A DNA stretch of 64,000 bases. Origin: Granulicella rosea. GTDB lineage: Bacteria; Acidobacteriota; Terriglobia; Terriglobales; Acidobacteriaceae. A model generated the notes under the pieces. That model saw only the letters and a list, made by a program, of their open reading frames with translations. It made no database searches and had not been told where the DNA came from. Within the stretch, counting starts at the first letter, position 1; every line of letters starts with the position of its first letter. Below, in pieces: positions 27,195 through 36,733 of the stretch. Both the position numbers and the translations under genes were made by a program. The stretch lies in NCBI RefSeq assembly GCF_900188085.1, contig NZ_FZOU01000004.1:186001-250000 (forward strand), written 5' to 3'.

Positions 27195-27260
27195 ACTTTT
27201 CCTTTCCGTTCCTGTTTATGTGTAAGACGATTTCTCTGGCCTTGCGTGATATTGCAGAAC

Positions 27261-28079
27261 TTACTTTTGCCGCTTTTCAAAAACATCTTTTGCAACCGGC
27301 AGAGCGGACATGGCGCACGGCCAGCCGGCATAAAATGCGATGTGCGTCAGAACTTCGGCAGCCTGTTCCTGTGTAAGACCGTTGTCCATCGCGCGATTCA
27401 GGTGAAACGGCATCTGCGCGGTCTGTCCATTGGCGATCAACGCGCTCACGGTAACAAGGCTTCGGTCGCGTGGAGCAAGCGCGGGACGCAGCCAAAGATC
27501 GAGGAACAGCAGCTCCGTCGTGTTCCGCACAAGTCCCGGCGAGACGGCGCCAAAGTTTCCGGCAACCTGTGTGGCCCGTTGTCTCTCGGCTGCTTCGTCG
27601 AGTGGAAGGGGCTTATCCTTCACCGGGGGAAGCTGATCGATTGCGATGTTTCGCCGCTGGAAGACGTCCTTCGCAGCAGCGACGGCGGCCATCGCGTTGC
27701 CCCAGCCGGCGTAAAAGGCAAGGTGCGCGATGATCTCGGAGAGCTCCGCCGGCTTCACGCCGTTGTCGAGCGCCAGGGCAAAGTGCATCGGCATCTCATA
27801 CGTCTGAAGCCGAGCGATGATGGCGGCAATCGTGACGACGCTGCGATCGCGCGGAGAAAGCTCTGGACGCTTCCAAAGACCGCCCAGCAACGACTCCCGT
27901 GAATAGTGCTCCAGCACCGGAGAAACGGAACGGACAACGTCATAGGTTATAGAACCCGCGGGCGGAATCATCTTTTCCAAATCGGACACGTTCATCTCCC
28001 TGGCAAGAGCAAGGCCTTCTCCCCACGCCGAAGCAAGGAGGAGAGCCATACTTGTTTTCATCAGTTCTCGACGTCTCAT
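27261..28079 (-). CDS. tandem carboxymuconolactone-decarboxylase-fold protein
   Basis: 272 residues. A signal-like N-terminus (LMKTSMALLLASAWGEGLALA) is followed by two CMD/AhpD-like domains. Each has the P-R-DRS-(L/V)VT start and the H-(I/L)-AFYAGW end (about 65-155 and 185-270). The redox CxxC of AhpD is absent, so the protein resembles the decarboxylase-like branch. ATG 28079 is chosen: it has AAAGG nine bases upstream and leaves a 17-bp gap to the SDR gene; the longer reading would overlap it. The function is probably metabolism of an aromatic or lactone compound together with the SDR and cupin neighbours. Confidence 0.85.
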   Translation of the reverse strand: MRRRELMKTSMALLLASAWGEGLALAREMNVSDLEKMIPPAGSITYDVVRSVSPVLEHYSRESLLGGLWKRPELSPRDRSVVTIAAIIARLQTYEMPMHFALALDNGVKPAELSEIIAHLAFYAGWGNAMAAVAAAKDVFQRRNIAIDQLPPVKDKPLPLDEAAERQRATQVAGNFGAVSPGLVRNTTELLFLDLWLRPALAPRDRSLVTVSALIANGQTAQMPFHLNRAMDNGLTQEQAAEVLTHIAFYAGWPCAMSALPVAKDVFEKRQK

Positions 28080-28096
28080 CGCACGCGCCTTTCGGC

Positions 28097-28864
28097 TCAG
28101 CGCATCACAAAGCCGCCATCGACCGAGATCGACTGGCCGGTGATGTAGCTTGCAAGATCGCTGCAAAGAAAGAGCACCGTGTTGGCGACCTCCTCGGGGC
28201 GGCCCTCGCGCTGCATCGGCACAAATTGCTCGCACATCGTCTTCAACGCTTCCCCCTGTCCCTCGGCCTCCATCCTGTCGCTCATCGGAGTACGGATGAG
28301 GCCGGGACAGACATCGTTCACACGGATGCCACGTGTCGCATACTCCAAAGCTGCGCTCTTGGTGAACCCGATAACGCCGTGCTTCGCCGCGTGATAAGTG
28401 CCGCGCCGATTGCCGCCCACCAGACCGCCAAGCGAGGAGCAGTTGACGATGGCGCCGCTGCCTTGCTCGCGCATCACCTGCAACTCAAACTTCATGCAGC
28501 TCCACACCCCGCGCAGGTTGACCGCCATCACGCGATCGTAGTCGTCGCGAGACACATCCGCAGTCTCAGCCAGCACATTCTGAATGCCGGCATTGTTATA
28601 GGCAAAGTCGAGCCGGCCGAACTCCGCCACCGTCTTCTTCACCATCGCTTCCACCTGAGCATCGTCGGAGACATCGCAGGCGATCGCAAGCGTCCTGTAT
28701 CCCTTGTCCGCGAGTTCCTTCGCCGACGCCTGAACTTCCTTTTCATGCCAATCGGCCAGCGCCACGGCCGCGCCGGCTTCAGCAAAAGCCTTCGCGGTCG
28801 CAAACCCAAGGCCCGATGCCGCTCCCGTGACGAGTGCAACCTTATTCTCAAACGAAATCATCAT
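28097..28864 (-). CDS. short-chain dehydrogenase/reductase
   Basis: 255 residues. The classical SDR pattern is complete: the cofactor motif TGAASGLG near residue 12, NNAG in the middle, and the active-site S-Y-K series with YHAAKHG. The C-terminus SISVDGGFVMR is typical. NAD(P)-dependent oxidation of an alcohol or reduction of a ketone is expected; the substrate is unknown. ATG 28864 (MMISFENKVALVTG) has AAGG six bases upstream; longer readings are not supported. It is the first gene of the SDR-CMD-cupin unit and is transcribed away from the LysR gene, which probably regulates it. Confidence 0.92.
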   Translation of the reverse strand: MMISFENKVALVTGAASGLGFATAKAFAEAGAAVALADWHEKEVQASAKELADKGYRTLAIACDVSDDAQVEAMVKKTVAEFGRLDFAYNNAGIQNVLAETADVSRDDYDRVMAVNLRGVWSCMKFELQVMREQGSGAIVNCSSLGGLVGGNRRGTYHAAKHGVIGFTKSAALEYATRGIRVNDVCPGLIRTPMSDRMEAEGQGEALKTMCEQFVPMQREGRPEEVANTVLFLCSDLASYITGQSISVDGGFVMR

Positions 28865-29000
28865 GATGTACCTTCTTTCCGGATCCTTCTCGATCGCTCG
28901 ATCCTGCACTGACATCCCGTGCCCATACAGTTCGATTAGATACGTGCTTTTATCGAAAGAAGGCATTTCTATTGCAAAGCGTTATGAGTAATATTCATGA

Positions 29001-29888
29001 ATGGCGAGAAACGATTTAGCGGAGCTTGCGGCGTTTGTCACGATCGCGGAGGAACGCAGCTTCACGCGAGCCGCGGTGAAGCTGGGCGTATCTCAATCGT
29101 CGTTGAGCCACTCCATGCGGGGTCTGGAGGGCAGACTTGGGGTTCAACTGCTCGCCCGCACAACGCGCAGCGTCTCCGCCACCGCGGCCGGCACAGCGCT
29201 GCTTCAGGAGCTCGGTCCAGCCCTGGAGCGGATCGGAGAGGCCGTCGCGGAGACCATGAAGCAGCGTAAACGGCTCGCGGGTCGAATTCGCCTCATCATT
29301 CCGCGCACGGCGACGGAGATGGTCCTTCTTCCGAAGCTCGCGAGATTCGCACGCAACTACCCGGAGATCGTCCTCGAGGTGACGTCGTCGAACGATCCCG
29401 TCGACCTCATCGCGGGTGAATACGACGCCGGCATCCAACTGGGCGAGTTCATTCAGAGAGACATGATCGCGGTTCCGGTGACGGGGGAGATGCGCCTCGC
29501 CGTTGTCGGGTCGCCGGCCTACTTCGAGTCCAATCCGATCCCACGCCAGCCACAGAATCTGAAGGACCACGCCTGCATCGGCTTTCGTTTTAGCAACGAA
29601 CTCTACCGTTGGGAGTTCGAAAAGGGGCGCAGGACGCTCACGGTGAGTCCCCAGGGGCCTGTATCGTTCGACGACCCGGATTTAGTCATACGGGCAGTAC
29701 TGGACGGTGTTGGGATCGGCACAGCGATGGAGGAGACCCTGAAGAAGATGATCGCCCAAAAGCGTCTCGTCCAGGTGCTCAGGGACTGGTGTCCGCCGTT
29801 TCCCGGATACTTCCTCTACTACCCCAGCAGGCGAAATCAACCGGCCGCGCTCGCCGCGCTGATCCAAACCCTGCGTCTATCGGAATAA
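29001..29888 (+). CDS. LysR-family transcriptional regulator
   Basis: 295 residues. The N-terminal winged helix (DLAELAAFVTIAEERSFTRA, VSQSSLSHSMRGLEGRLG, LLARTTRSV) is typical, as is the substrate-binding domain from about 90. It is divergent from the SDR unit with a 136-bp gap, the usual layout for a LysR regulator and its target. The inducer is unknown. The ribosome site is weak; an overlapping ATG at 28997 is in another frame and is rejected. Confidence 0.93.
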   Translation: MARNDLAELAAFVTIAEERSFTRAAVKLGVSQSSLSHSMRGLEGRLGVQLLARTTRSVSATAAGTALLQELGPALERIGEAVAETMKQRKRLAGRIRLIIPRTATEMVLLPKLARFARNYPEIVLEVTSSNDPVDLIAGEYDAGIQLGEFIQRDMIAVPVTGEMRLAVVGSPAYFESNPIPRQPQNLKDHACIGFRFSNELYRWEFEKGRRTLTVSPQGPVSFDDPDLVIRAVLDGVGIGTAMEETLKKMIAQKRLVQVLRDWCPPFPGYFLYYPSRRNQPAALAALIQTLRLSE

Positions 29889-30014
29889 ACGCCTGGCTCA
29901 AAGCCCCTCGCCTCCCGCAGGGAACAGGTCCACAACACGCGCGGCAAAATCGGCATCCAAGTCTTCGGAACGCTCGACTGTACGTCATACACAGCATCCA
30001 GAAGAGGTATTTGC

Positions 30015-30842
30015 ATGAGCACGCATATCGACAAGCCCTCGCTGAACGCATCCTCCGAGAACGCGCGGGAGGGGTTGCCCGACAATGTGGGACAAGATGA
30101 CCACGCGTCGCGAAGCGGAGAACATCTCTGCGCCTCTGCAAGAACAGAGCCGGACGCCGAGCAACTTGAAGAGTTCAAAGAACTCGAACGTCACGGGCTC
30201 TTGTCTGAGTTGAGCCGTCGTCGATTCGTGCAGGCTTCCTCGGCGCTCGCCGCCTCGCTCGCATTCGGAATGCCATCGCCGGTTGAGGCGCAAGAGGCGC
30301 CCCATACGCAGACGATTACGCTCCAGGTGAACGGCCAACCTCAAACGCTTTCGCTCGATACGCGCACCTCCCTTCTCGATGCTCTGCGCGAATACATGGA
30401 CCTGACCGGCGCCAAGAAAGGGTGCGATCACGGTCAGTGCGGCGCGTGCACCGTCCTGATCGATGGGCATCGCGTGAACAGTTGTCTCACGCTGGCCTTC
30501 GCAGCCGAGGGTGCTCGAATCACAACGATCGAGGGCCTCGCCAGGACACCGGATCCAAAGGCGATCGAAGATCTAAGCGCCGTACAGGCCGCGTTCCTCG
30601 TCCATGACGGGTATCAGTGCGGCTATTGCACACCCGGCCAGATCATCTCGGCAACCGCTGCCATCGACGAGCAGCGCAAGGGCGATCTATCGATCGTCAG
30701 TTGGCACAATGGACAGAGCGACCGTCCCGAACTGACCGACGATGAGATTCGCGAGCGCATGAGCGGCAACATCTGTCGTTGCGGCGCATACCCCAACATC
30801 GTTGCCGCTGTGCGCGCAGCATCGAAAGGAGCCTCCGCATGA
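30015..30842 (+). CDS. 2Fe-2S subunit of an exported molybdenum hydroxylase (operon 1)
   Basis: 275 residues. An unusual 65-residue polar N-terminus precedes a twin-arginine signal (SRRRFVQASSALAASLAFG). The plant-type ferredoxin cluster ligands are Cys137, 142, 145 and 157 (GCDHGQCGACTVLIDG). The second cluster uses Cys202, 205, 254 and 256 (QCGYCTPGQI, CRCGAYPNI). This is the small subunit of the xanthine dehydrogenase/isoquinoline oxidoreductase family. AAGAGG lies before the ATG. The stop overlaps the next start by 4 bp. The Tat signal implies that the whole complex acts in the periplasm. The substrate is unknown. Confidence 0.92.
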   Translation: MSTHIDKPSLNASSENAREGLPDNVGQDDHASRSGEHLCASARTEPDAEQLEEFKELERHGLLSELSRRRFVQASSALAASLAFGMPSPVEAQEAPHTQTITLQVNGQPQTLSLDTRTSLLDALREYMDLTGAKKGCDHGQCGACTVLIDGHRVNSCLTLAFAAEGARITTIEGLARTPDPKAIEDLSAVQAAFLVHDGYQCGYCTPGQIISATAAIDEQRKGDLSIVSWHNGQSDRPELTDDEIRERMSGNICRCGAYPNIVAAVRAASKGASA

Positions 30843-31858
30843 AGAGCTTCGCATATAGCCGGGCCAGCTCGAACTCCGAGGCGCTCCAGGCCGTCCGGAC
30901 GCGCGGCGCCAGCTTTCTCGCTGGCGGAACGAATCTCATCGACCTCATGAAGTATCGGGTCGAGCAGCCCGCCGCGCTCGTCGATATCAACCATCTTGCC
31001 CTCGCTGAGATCAAGCGCACCGAAGACGGTGGTCTATCGATCGGCGCGATGGCGCGCAACAGCGACCTGGCCAATCATCCTCTCGTTCGAGCGAATTACC
31101 CCTTGCTGTCTCAAGCGTTGCTGAGTGGCGCTTCTCCGCAGTTACGCAATATGGCCAGTACGGGCGGCAACCTGATGCAGCGTACGCGCTGTTATTACTT
31201 CACGGATGTCTCCTTCTCCGCCTGCAACAAGCGCAATCCGGGCTCTGGATGCGCTGCGCTCGAGGGCTACAACCGGATTCACGCAATCCTGGGGCAAACC
31301 GACAAGGGTGCGGCAAACGGTGAAACCTGCATCGCGGTTCATCCTTCCGATATGTGCGTTGCCATGGCGGCTCTGCAGGCAAAGGTGGGAGTGGAAGGGC
31401 GCGGCGGAAAGCGCACGATTCCCTTCGCGGAGTTCCACCGGCTTCCGGGCAGCGATCCGAGCCGCGACACGACGCTGCGTGAAGGCGAGTTGATCACCTC
31501 GGTGACTCTTCCCCCTGCCCGTTTTGCGAAGAACGCTTTCTACCTGAAGGCTCGCGACCGCAACAGCTACGCCTTCGCCCTGATCTCGGTCGCCGCTGGA
31601 CTCGACTTGGATGGTTCGACGATTCGCTCGGCCGGTCTGGCAGTGGGCGGCGTCGCTCACAAGCCGTGGCGCGTCGCGGAGGCGGAACAGTCGCTCGCCG
31701 GCAAGAGCGCGACTGCCGAGAACTTCGCTCACGCCGCGGACCTCCTGCTCCACGGCGCGCATGGCTACGAACATAATCGCTTCAAGATTGAGCTTGCGAA
31801 ACAAAGCGTGGTTCGCGCTCTCACCGTTGCCGCGCACGGCACCTCGGAGGTCGCATAA
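30839..31858 (+). CDS. FAD subunit of molybdenum hydroxylase (operon 1)
   Basis: 339 residues, the medium subunit. The FAD-binding motif LAGGTNLIDLMK lies near the N-terminus. The second family motif, GASPQLRNMASTGGNLMQRTRC, is followed by a cysteine-rich stretch (CNKRNPGSGCAALEG) found in isoquinoline/aldehyde oxidase FAD subunits. The CO-dehydrogenase flavoprotein C-terminal domain ends the protein. ATG 30839 overlaps the upstream stop (ATGA), and its own stop overlaps the next start (TAATG), so translation is coupled through the operon. Confidence 0.92.
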   Translation: MKSFAYSRASSNSEALQAVRTRGASFLAGGTNLIDLMKYRVEQPAALVDINHLALAEIKRTEDGGLSIGAMARNSDLANHPLVRANYPLLSQALLSGASPQLRNMASTGGNLMQRTRCYYFTDVSFSACNKRNPGSGCAALEGYNRIHAILGQTDKGAANGETCIAVHPSDMCVAMAALQAKVGVEGRGGKRTIPFAEFHRLPGSDPSRDTTLREGELITSVTLPPARFAKNAFYLKARDRNSYAFALISVAAGLDLDGSTIRSAGLAVGGVAHKPWRVAEAEQSLAGKSATAENFAHAADLLLHGAHGYEHNRFKIELAKQSVVRALTVAAHGTSEVA

Positions 31859-34107
31859 TGTCACTCGCCCAGGATCAGGAACAGAAGCCGGATACCGTGA
31901 AGCAGCTCGATCACCGCTATGAAGGGATCGCCAAGGTCACTGGTAAGGCGCGTTATGCCGCGGAGTTCTCCGACCCTTTCTCGAAGGCGGATCTGGTCTA
32001 TGCGTTTCTTGTGCAGTCCACGATTCCGAGCGGCAGCGTGAAGTCCATCGACGCCACCGTGGCGACCCGCGCGCCGGGAGTCATCTCGGTGATCACCCCG
32101 TTCAACGCGCCGAAGCTCGCGCAGGGTCCACCTCAACCACCTGCTCGGCGCAACCTTTCGTTGTTGCAGGATGCCAGCATCTCCTACAACGGTCAGCCCA
32201 TCGCAGTCGTCGTCGCGAAGAGCTTGAATGAAGCGAAGGCAGCGGCGGCGATGCTGAAGATCGTCTACACCCCACAGCCGGCCAAGCTGAAGTGGGAGAA
32301 GCGCCTCGACGAGGCTCGCTGGCCGAAGAACCCCGGCAAAGAACCCGCCGGCAATCATCGCGGAGACATCCACGCGGCATTCGCCCAGGCCGCCGTCACG
32401 ATCGACAACACCTACATCACTCCCATCCAGTTTCACAATCCGATGGAGACGCACGCCACGATCGCATGGTGGCAGGGAGACAAGCTGACCGTTTACGACG
32501 CGACGCAATATATCTCCGGAGTCAAGATGTCGCTCGCCAAATCTCTCAACATTCCAGTCGACAACGTGAGGGTCATCGATCCTCTGGTCGGCGGAGGATT
32601 TGGCTCCAAGGGTTCGATGTGGTCGCATGTTCCGCTCTGCGCGATGGCGGCTAAAGTCGCAAATCGGCCCGTGAAGCTGGTGCTCGATCGGGAGCAGATG
32701 TTTGGGCTCGTCGGCGCCCGCCCGTCCACCATCAGTCATATTCGTCTTGCCGCCGCGCAGGACGGAACACTCCTCGGCATCCAGCATGACAACGTGATGA
32801 ACGTCTCCGTGCTCGAAGACTTCGTCGAACATGCGGAAGGCCCTGCGAAGAGCCTCTACCAGAGCGGCGCGAGCTCGGTGACGGCGAAGGTCGTGGAGGC
32901 CAACCTCGGAATCTCAACCTTCATGCGCGCTCCGGGCGAGGCGCCAGGCACTGCCGTACTTGAGATCGCTCTCGATGAACTCGCCGAGAAGTTGAAGATG
33001 GACCCCATCGAACTTCGGTTGAAAAACTACGCCGAGACCGACCCCAGCCACGAGGGGAGGCCGTGGTCGAGCAAGCATCTGCGAGAGTGTTATAGCCAGG
33101 GCGCGGAGAAGTTCGGGTGGTCCGCGCGGAACACCGTTCCCGGTCAGCGGAGCGATGGCAAATGGCTGGTCGGGCATGGCATGGCGACAGCCACCTATCC
33201 GGCCAATCGAAGCGCGGCCCAGGCAATCGTGCGACTGCTACCCGGCGGTCGTATGTTCGTCGCCAGCGGAACGCAGGATCTTGGGACAGGAACCTACACG
33301 ATCATGGCGCAGCAGGCAGCCGCGGGCCTGGGACTCGATCCAAAGATGGTCGAGGTCAAGCTCGGAGACTCAACGCTGCCGAAGGCCCCGGTCTCAGGCG
33401 GTTCGCAGTCGTCGGCTTCCGTGCTGCCGGCCATTCAGGACGCCACGACTCAGCTCAAGCTGAAGCTGATCGACCTGGCGATCAACGATGCGGCATCGCC
33501 GCTACACGGTCTGCAGGCAGCGGATTGCGACGTGAAATCCGGTCGTCTGATCTCGAAGTCCCAGCCCGGCAAGTCGGATGGACTTGTGGAGCTGATCGCC
33601 CGGAATAAGAACCAGCCTGTCGAGGCGCAGGGTCAAGCGGAGCCAAGCGAGGCGAAGGATTCCATGAGCACACAGTCCTGGGGTGCGGTCTTTGCCGAGG
33701 TCGGTGTCGACCGCTACACCGGGATGGTCAAAGTGCGTCGCGTTGTCGGCGTCTACGACGTCGGCGTGCTGTTGAACGAGAAGACCGGCCTGAACCAGCT
33801 CATGGGCGGCATGACGTGGGGCATCAGCTTCGCAACCCATGAACACGGGATCGTCGACGCGGCAACCGGCAGAATCGTCAATGGAAATCTCGCCGAATAT
33901 CATGTGCCGGTCAACGCCGATGTTGGCGTCCTCGACGCCAGCGTGATTGGCATACCCGATCTCAAGTTCAACCCGATCGGTTCTCGCGGCATCGGCGAAA
34001 TCGGCATCACGGGAACAGCCGCTGCGATCGCCAATGCGATCTACAATGCCACGGGCAAAAGAATCCGCCAATATCCCATCACGCCCGACAAGCTACTCAT
34101 GAGCTGA
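31858..34107 (+). CDS. molybdopterin-binding large subunit of molybdenum hydroxylase (operon 1)
   Basis: 749 residues. An N-terminal a/b hammerhead (YEGIAKVTGKARYAAEF) is followed by molybdopterin-binding domains: the VGGGFGSKG loop, MRAPGEAPG, GTQDLGTGTYTI and the final RGIGEIGITGTAAAIANAIYNATG with the catalytic Glu of the GEIG motif. Residue counts match the single-chain large subunit of the xanthine dehydrogenase/aldehyde oxidase superfamily. No own signal peptide is seen, so it would travel with the Tat-bearing small subunit. Substrate specificity cannot be read from the sequence. Confidence 0.93.
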   Translation: MSLAQDQEQKPDTVKQLDHRYEGIAKVTGKARYAAEFSDPFSKADLVYAFLVQSTIPSGSVKSIDATVATRAPGVISVITPFNAPKLAQGPPQPPARRNLSLLQDASISYNGQPIAVVVAKSLNEAKAAAAMLKIVYTPQPAKLKWEKRLDEARWPKNPGKEPAGNHRGDIHAAFAQAAVTIDNTYITPIQFHNPMETHATIAWWQGDKLTVYDATQYISGVKMSLAKSLNIPVDNVRVIDPLVGGGFGSKGSMWSHVPLCAMAAKVANRPVKLVLDREQMFGLVGARPSTISHIRLAAAQDGTLLGIQHDNVMNVSVLEDFVEHAEGPAKSLYQSGASSVTAKVVEANLGISTFMRAPGEAPGTAVLEIALDELAEKLKMDPIELRLKNYAETDPSHEGRPWSSKHLRECYSQGAEKFGWSARNTVPGQRSDGKWLVGHGMATATYPANRSAAQAIVRLLPGGRMFVASGTQDLGTGTYTIMAQQAAAGLGLDPKMVEVKLGDSTLPKAPVSGGSQSSASVLPAIQDATTQLKLKLIDLAINDAASPLHGLQAADCDVKSGRLISKSQPGKSDGLVELIARNKNQPVEAQGQAEPSEAKDSMSTQSWGAVFAEVGVDRYTGMVKVRRVVGVYDVGVLLNEKTGLNQLMGGMTWGISFATHEHGIVDAATGRIVNGNLAEYHVPVNADVGVLDASVIGIPDLKFNPIGSRGIGEIGITGTAAAIANAIYNATGKRIRQYPITPDKLLMS

Positions 34108-34133
34108 GTCTCGATCGTCGGGCGTCATCCACT

Positions 34134-34838
34134 CTAGATAGCCGTCGATGCGGCTGTGCGCGTCTTCTGGGACCGCTTCATCGCCGCATACACCACACGC
34201 GCCAGCAGCAATACCGCGAGGACGGCCGTAACCTTCCACGGAGTGCGGACGCCTGCCTTCACGAGCCACCAGTAATGCACGACGGCAGCGATCCCCGCGA
34301 GATAGATCGTGCGGTGCAGCCGCTGCCAGTTCTTGCCGCCCATCGCCCTCAGCACACGCTGGGGCGATGTGGCCGCAAGTGCGAACAGAAGAACCCAGGC
34401 GAATAGCCCAACCTGGATGAAGGGGCGTTTCTCCACGTCGTCCAGCATACGCGGCCAGATGAGCTTGAGTTGATTCCACGGCTCTCCCAGATGTCCCGCC
34501 TGGAGCCCCGCCCAGGCCGTGGGCAGATCGTATCCGCTAAAGAGAAGCACGTAGATCGCAAGGTGCAGGGTCGCGTAAAAAAAAGCCCACAGACCCAGCA
34601 TGCGACGCAGGCGGATGAGCCACGCCAACGACGGATTCAGGCGTCTCACTGGCGTGATGGCAAGGTCGACGAGCAATAGCCAGAGAGCCCAGTCGCCAGT
34701 AAAGTGCGTGAGGTAGTTCGTCGGGTCGGCCAGGTTTGCCAGCGCGCCATTGCGATACTGCTGCGCGAGGTAAAGCATCGGCAGCAGGCAAAGCAGGTGC
34801 AGAACAGCCTTCAGATATGGAATCGCGCGCGTAGGCAT
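34134..34838 (-). CDS. msrQ: MsrQ, haem membrane subunit of methionine-sulfoxide reductase
   Basis: 234 residues with about six transmembrane helices and the ferric-reductase-like fold. Conserved His residues lie in FFYATLHLAIYVLL, RLHRTIYLAGIAAVVHYWW and around the loop between helices. It passes quinone or flavin electrons to the periplasmic MsrP. It starts 19 bp after the msrP stop on the same strand, the usual msrPQ order. Its 3' end lies 26 bp from the convergent molybdenum-hydroxylase operon. Confidence 0.92.
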   Translation of the reverse strand: MPTRAIPYLKAVLHLLCLLPMLYLAQQYRNGALANLADPTNYLTHFTGDWALWLLLVDLAITPVRRLNPSLAWLIRLRRMLGLWAFFYATLHLAIYVLLFSGYDLPTAWAGLQAGHLGEPWNQLKLIWPRMLDDVEKRPFIQVGLFAWVLLFALAATSPQRVLRAMGGKNWQRLHRTIYLAGIAAVVHYWWLVKAGVRTPWKVTAVLAVLLLARVVYAAMKRSQKTRTAASTAI

Positions 34839-34857
34839 CGTCGTCTTCGTTTCCGCG

Positions 34858-35823
34858 CTAGTAGTTGCGCTTCAGGTCCATGCCGGCATACATCGAGGCG
34901 ACCTCGTTGGCGTAGCCATTGAACGGAAGCGTCGGCACGGATTTGACGAACAGGCTGTTGCCGGAGGAGTTCAGCAGACGCTCATGCGCCTGCGACCAGC
35001 GCGGGTGATCGACCGTCGGGTTGACGTTGGAGTAGAAGCCGTACTCGCCGGGGTTCAGGTCGTTCCAGGTCGTAGGCGGCATCTTGTCGACGAAGCGGAT
35101 CTTCACGATCGACTTCGCCGACTTGAAACCGTACTTCCAGGGAATGATGACGCGCACCGGCGCGCCCTGTTGATTCGCAAGGGTCTGCCCGTAGCTGCCG
35201 AAGGTGAGCAGCGTGAGCGGATTCATCGCCTCATCCATGCGAAGACCCTCGCTGTAAGGCCAACTAATGCCGCTGGGCAGATCTTCCGTCTTGCGGTCGG
35301 CGAGCGAGATGAACTGCACGAACTTGGCGCTCGAAAGCGGGTTGACGAACTTGATCAACTCCGCCAGAGGAAAGCCGTCCCACGGAATGACCATCGACCA
35401 GGCCTCCACGCAGCGGAAGCGGTAGACGCGCTGCTCGATCGGGCGAAGCGCCATCAACTTCCCTAAATCGAGCGTCTGCGGCGTCTTCACCAGACCTTCG
35501 ATCTGTACCGACCAGGGCGACGTCTTCAGCTTGTGCGCGTTGCGAGCCGGATCGTCCTTTTGCTCGCCGAACTCATAAAAGTTGTTATAGCTCTTGGCTT
35601 TCGACTCCGGTGTCGTGGCGCGGTCGTTCACGGTATAGTTGCTCGTGGCGAATTTGAGCGGCGTCTCGCCCAGCGCGAGTTGCGGCAGGCCCGCGGCGGC
35701 CGCGGCAGCTCCAACAGCCCCAAGTCCGGAGAGCATCCTGCGGCGTGTCATCGTGAACGATTCATACACCTCCTGGGGGGTAATCTCGGACGACGGAATC
35801 GGCTTCTCGGTACGCAGCAGCAT
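34858..35823 (-). CDS. msrP: MsrP, periplasmic protein-methionine-sulfoxide reductase
   Basis: 321 residues of the sulfite-oxidase fold. A twin-arginine signal (TRRRMLSGLGAVGAAAAAAG) is followed by the molybdopterin core; the Mo-ligating cysteine is Cys138 in YRFRCVEAWSMVIPW. The family C-terminus (SLFVKSVPTLPFNGYANEVA) is intact. It repairs oxidised methionines in envelope proteins with electrons from MsrQ. GGAGAGAGGA precedes the ATG. It is the third molybdenum enzyme type within 10 kb and sits between two paralogous molybdenum-hydroxylase operons. Confidence 0.95.
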   Translation of the reverse strand: MLLRTEKPIPSSEITPQEVYESFTMTRRRMLSGLGAVGAAAAAAGLPQLALGETPLKFATSNYTVNDRATTPESKAKSYNNFYEFGEQKDDPARNAHKLKTSPWSVQIEGLVKTPQTLDLGKLMALRPIEQRVYRFRCVEAWSMVIPWDGFPLAELIKFVNPLSSAKFVQFISLADRKTEDLPSGISWPYSEGLRMDEAMNPLTLLTFGSYGQTLANQQGAPVRVIIPWKYGFKSAKSIVKIRFVDKMPPTTWNDLNPGEYGFYSNVNPTVDHPRWSQAHERLLNSSGNSLFVKSVPTLPFNGYANEVASMYAGMDLKRNY

Positions 35824-36081
35824 GTTTTTCCTCTCTCCTACGAATTTATACGCGCGGAGACCGCTCTACTTACATTACGCCGCCGATGTCTCTTTGGACG
35901 CAAATGGAACGCTGAGGGAGCACTTGCCCCTCCTTTTCCGAAAGACGGCGGATTGGATATCCAGATCGCCTGGGGCTAACATGGCAAAAGGTACGCGTTC
36001 GGTGGAAAGACGGGCAATCTCATCTCTCAAACCGGCGTGACATACCGTTGCATCGATCGGAAGAATCCGGGAGGGCGGACC

Positions 36082-36717
36082 ATGGCATTCGACGAGAAAG
36101 AAAATAAGCCGAAGACATCTCTGGGTCGGCTGTCCCGCCGGTCTTTTCTATCGCAGGCCGGAGCCATGACGGCGGCAGCGGCGGTCGCTCCACTGGCCTC
36201 CTCTCCATCGCCCGCCCAGACTGCGAAGGCTGACGCCACTCCCGCCTTTCCGGGAACGGTCTCGGTCACGCTGCGGGTCAATGGAGAGTCGCACGCGATA
36301 CAGATCGATCCACGCGCCACGCTGCTCGACACCCTGCGCGAGACGATCCATCTGACCGGAACCAAGAAGGGTTGCGACCATGGACAGTGCGGCGCCTGCA
36401 CCGTCCATGTAAACGGACGCCGGATCAATAGCTGTCTTGCCTTGGCGGCGATGCAGCAAAACGCCGAGATTACGACGATCGAAGGTCTTGGCGGACCAGG
36501 AAAGCTGCACCCCATGCAGGATGCTTTTGTAGAGCACGACGGTTTCCAGTGCGGCTACTGCACCTCGGGTCAGATCATGTCCGCGGTCGCGATGGTCAAA
36601 GAACCCTGGGGGAAGACCGATGGAGACGTGCGCGAGGCGATGAGCGGGAATATCTGCCGTTGCGGCGCCTATCCCAATATCGTTGCGGCAGTGCAGGCAG
36701 TTCGGCGCATGTCTTAG
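36082..36717 (+). CDS. 2Fe-2S subunit of an exported molybdenum hydroxylase (operon 2)
   Basis: 211 residues. The Tat signal SRRSFLSQAGAMTAAAAVAP is followed by ferredoxin cluster ligands Cys98, 103, 106 and 118 and the second cluster motifs QCGYCTSGQIMSAVAM and CRCGAYPNI. It is clearly paralogous to the protein at 30015 but lacks the long polar N-terminus. ATG 36082 has GGGAGG six bases upstream. The gap to the FAD-subunit gene is 16 bp. It is divergent from msrPQ with a 258-bp gap. Confidence 0.93.
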   Translation: MAFDEKENKPKTSLGRLSRRSFLSQAGAMTAAAAVAPLASSPSPAQTAKADATPAFPGTVSVTLRVNGESHAIQIDPRATLLDTLRETIHLTGTKKGCDHGQCGACTVHVNGRRINSCLALAAMQQNAEITTIEGLGGPGKLHPMQDAFVEHDGFQCGYCTSGQIMSAVAMVKEPWGKTDGDVREAMSGNICRCGAYPNIVAAVQAVRRMS

Positions 36718-36733
36718 AGGAGGGCTATCGGCC

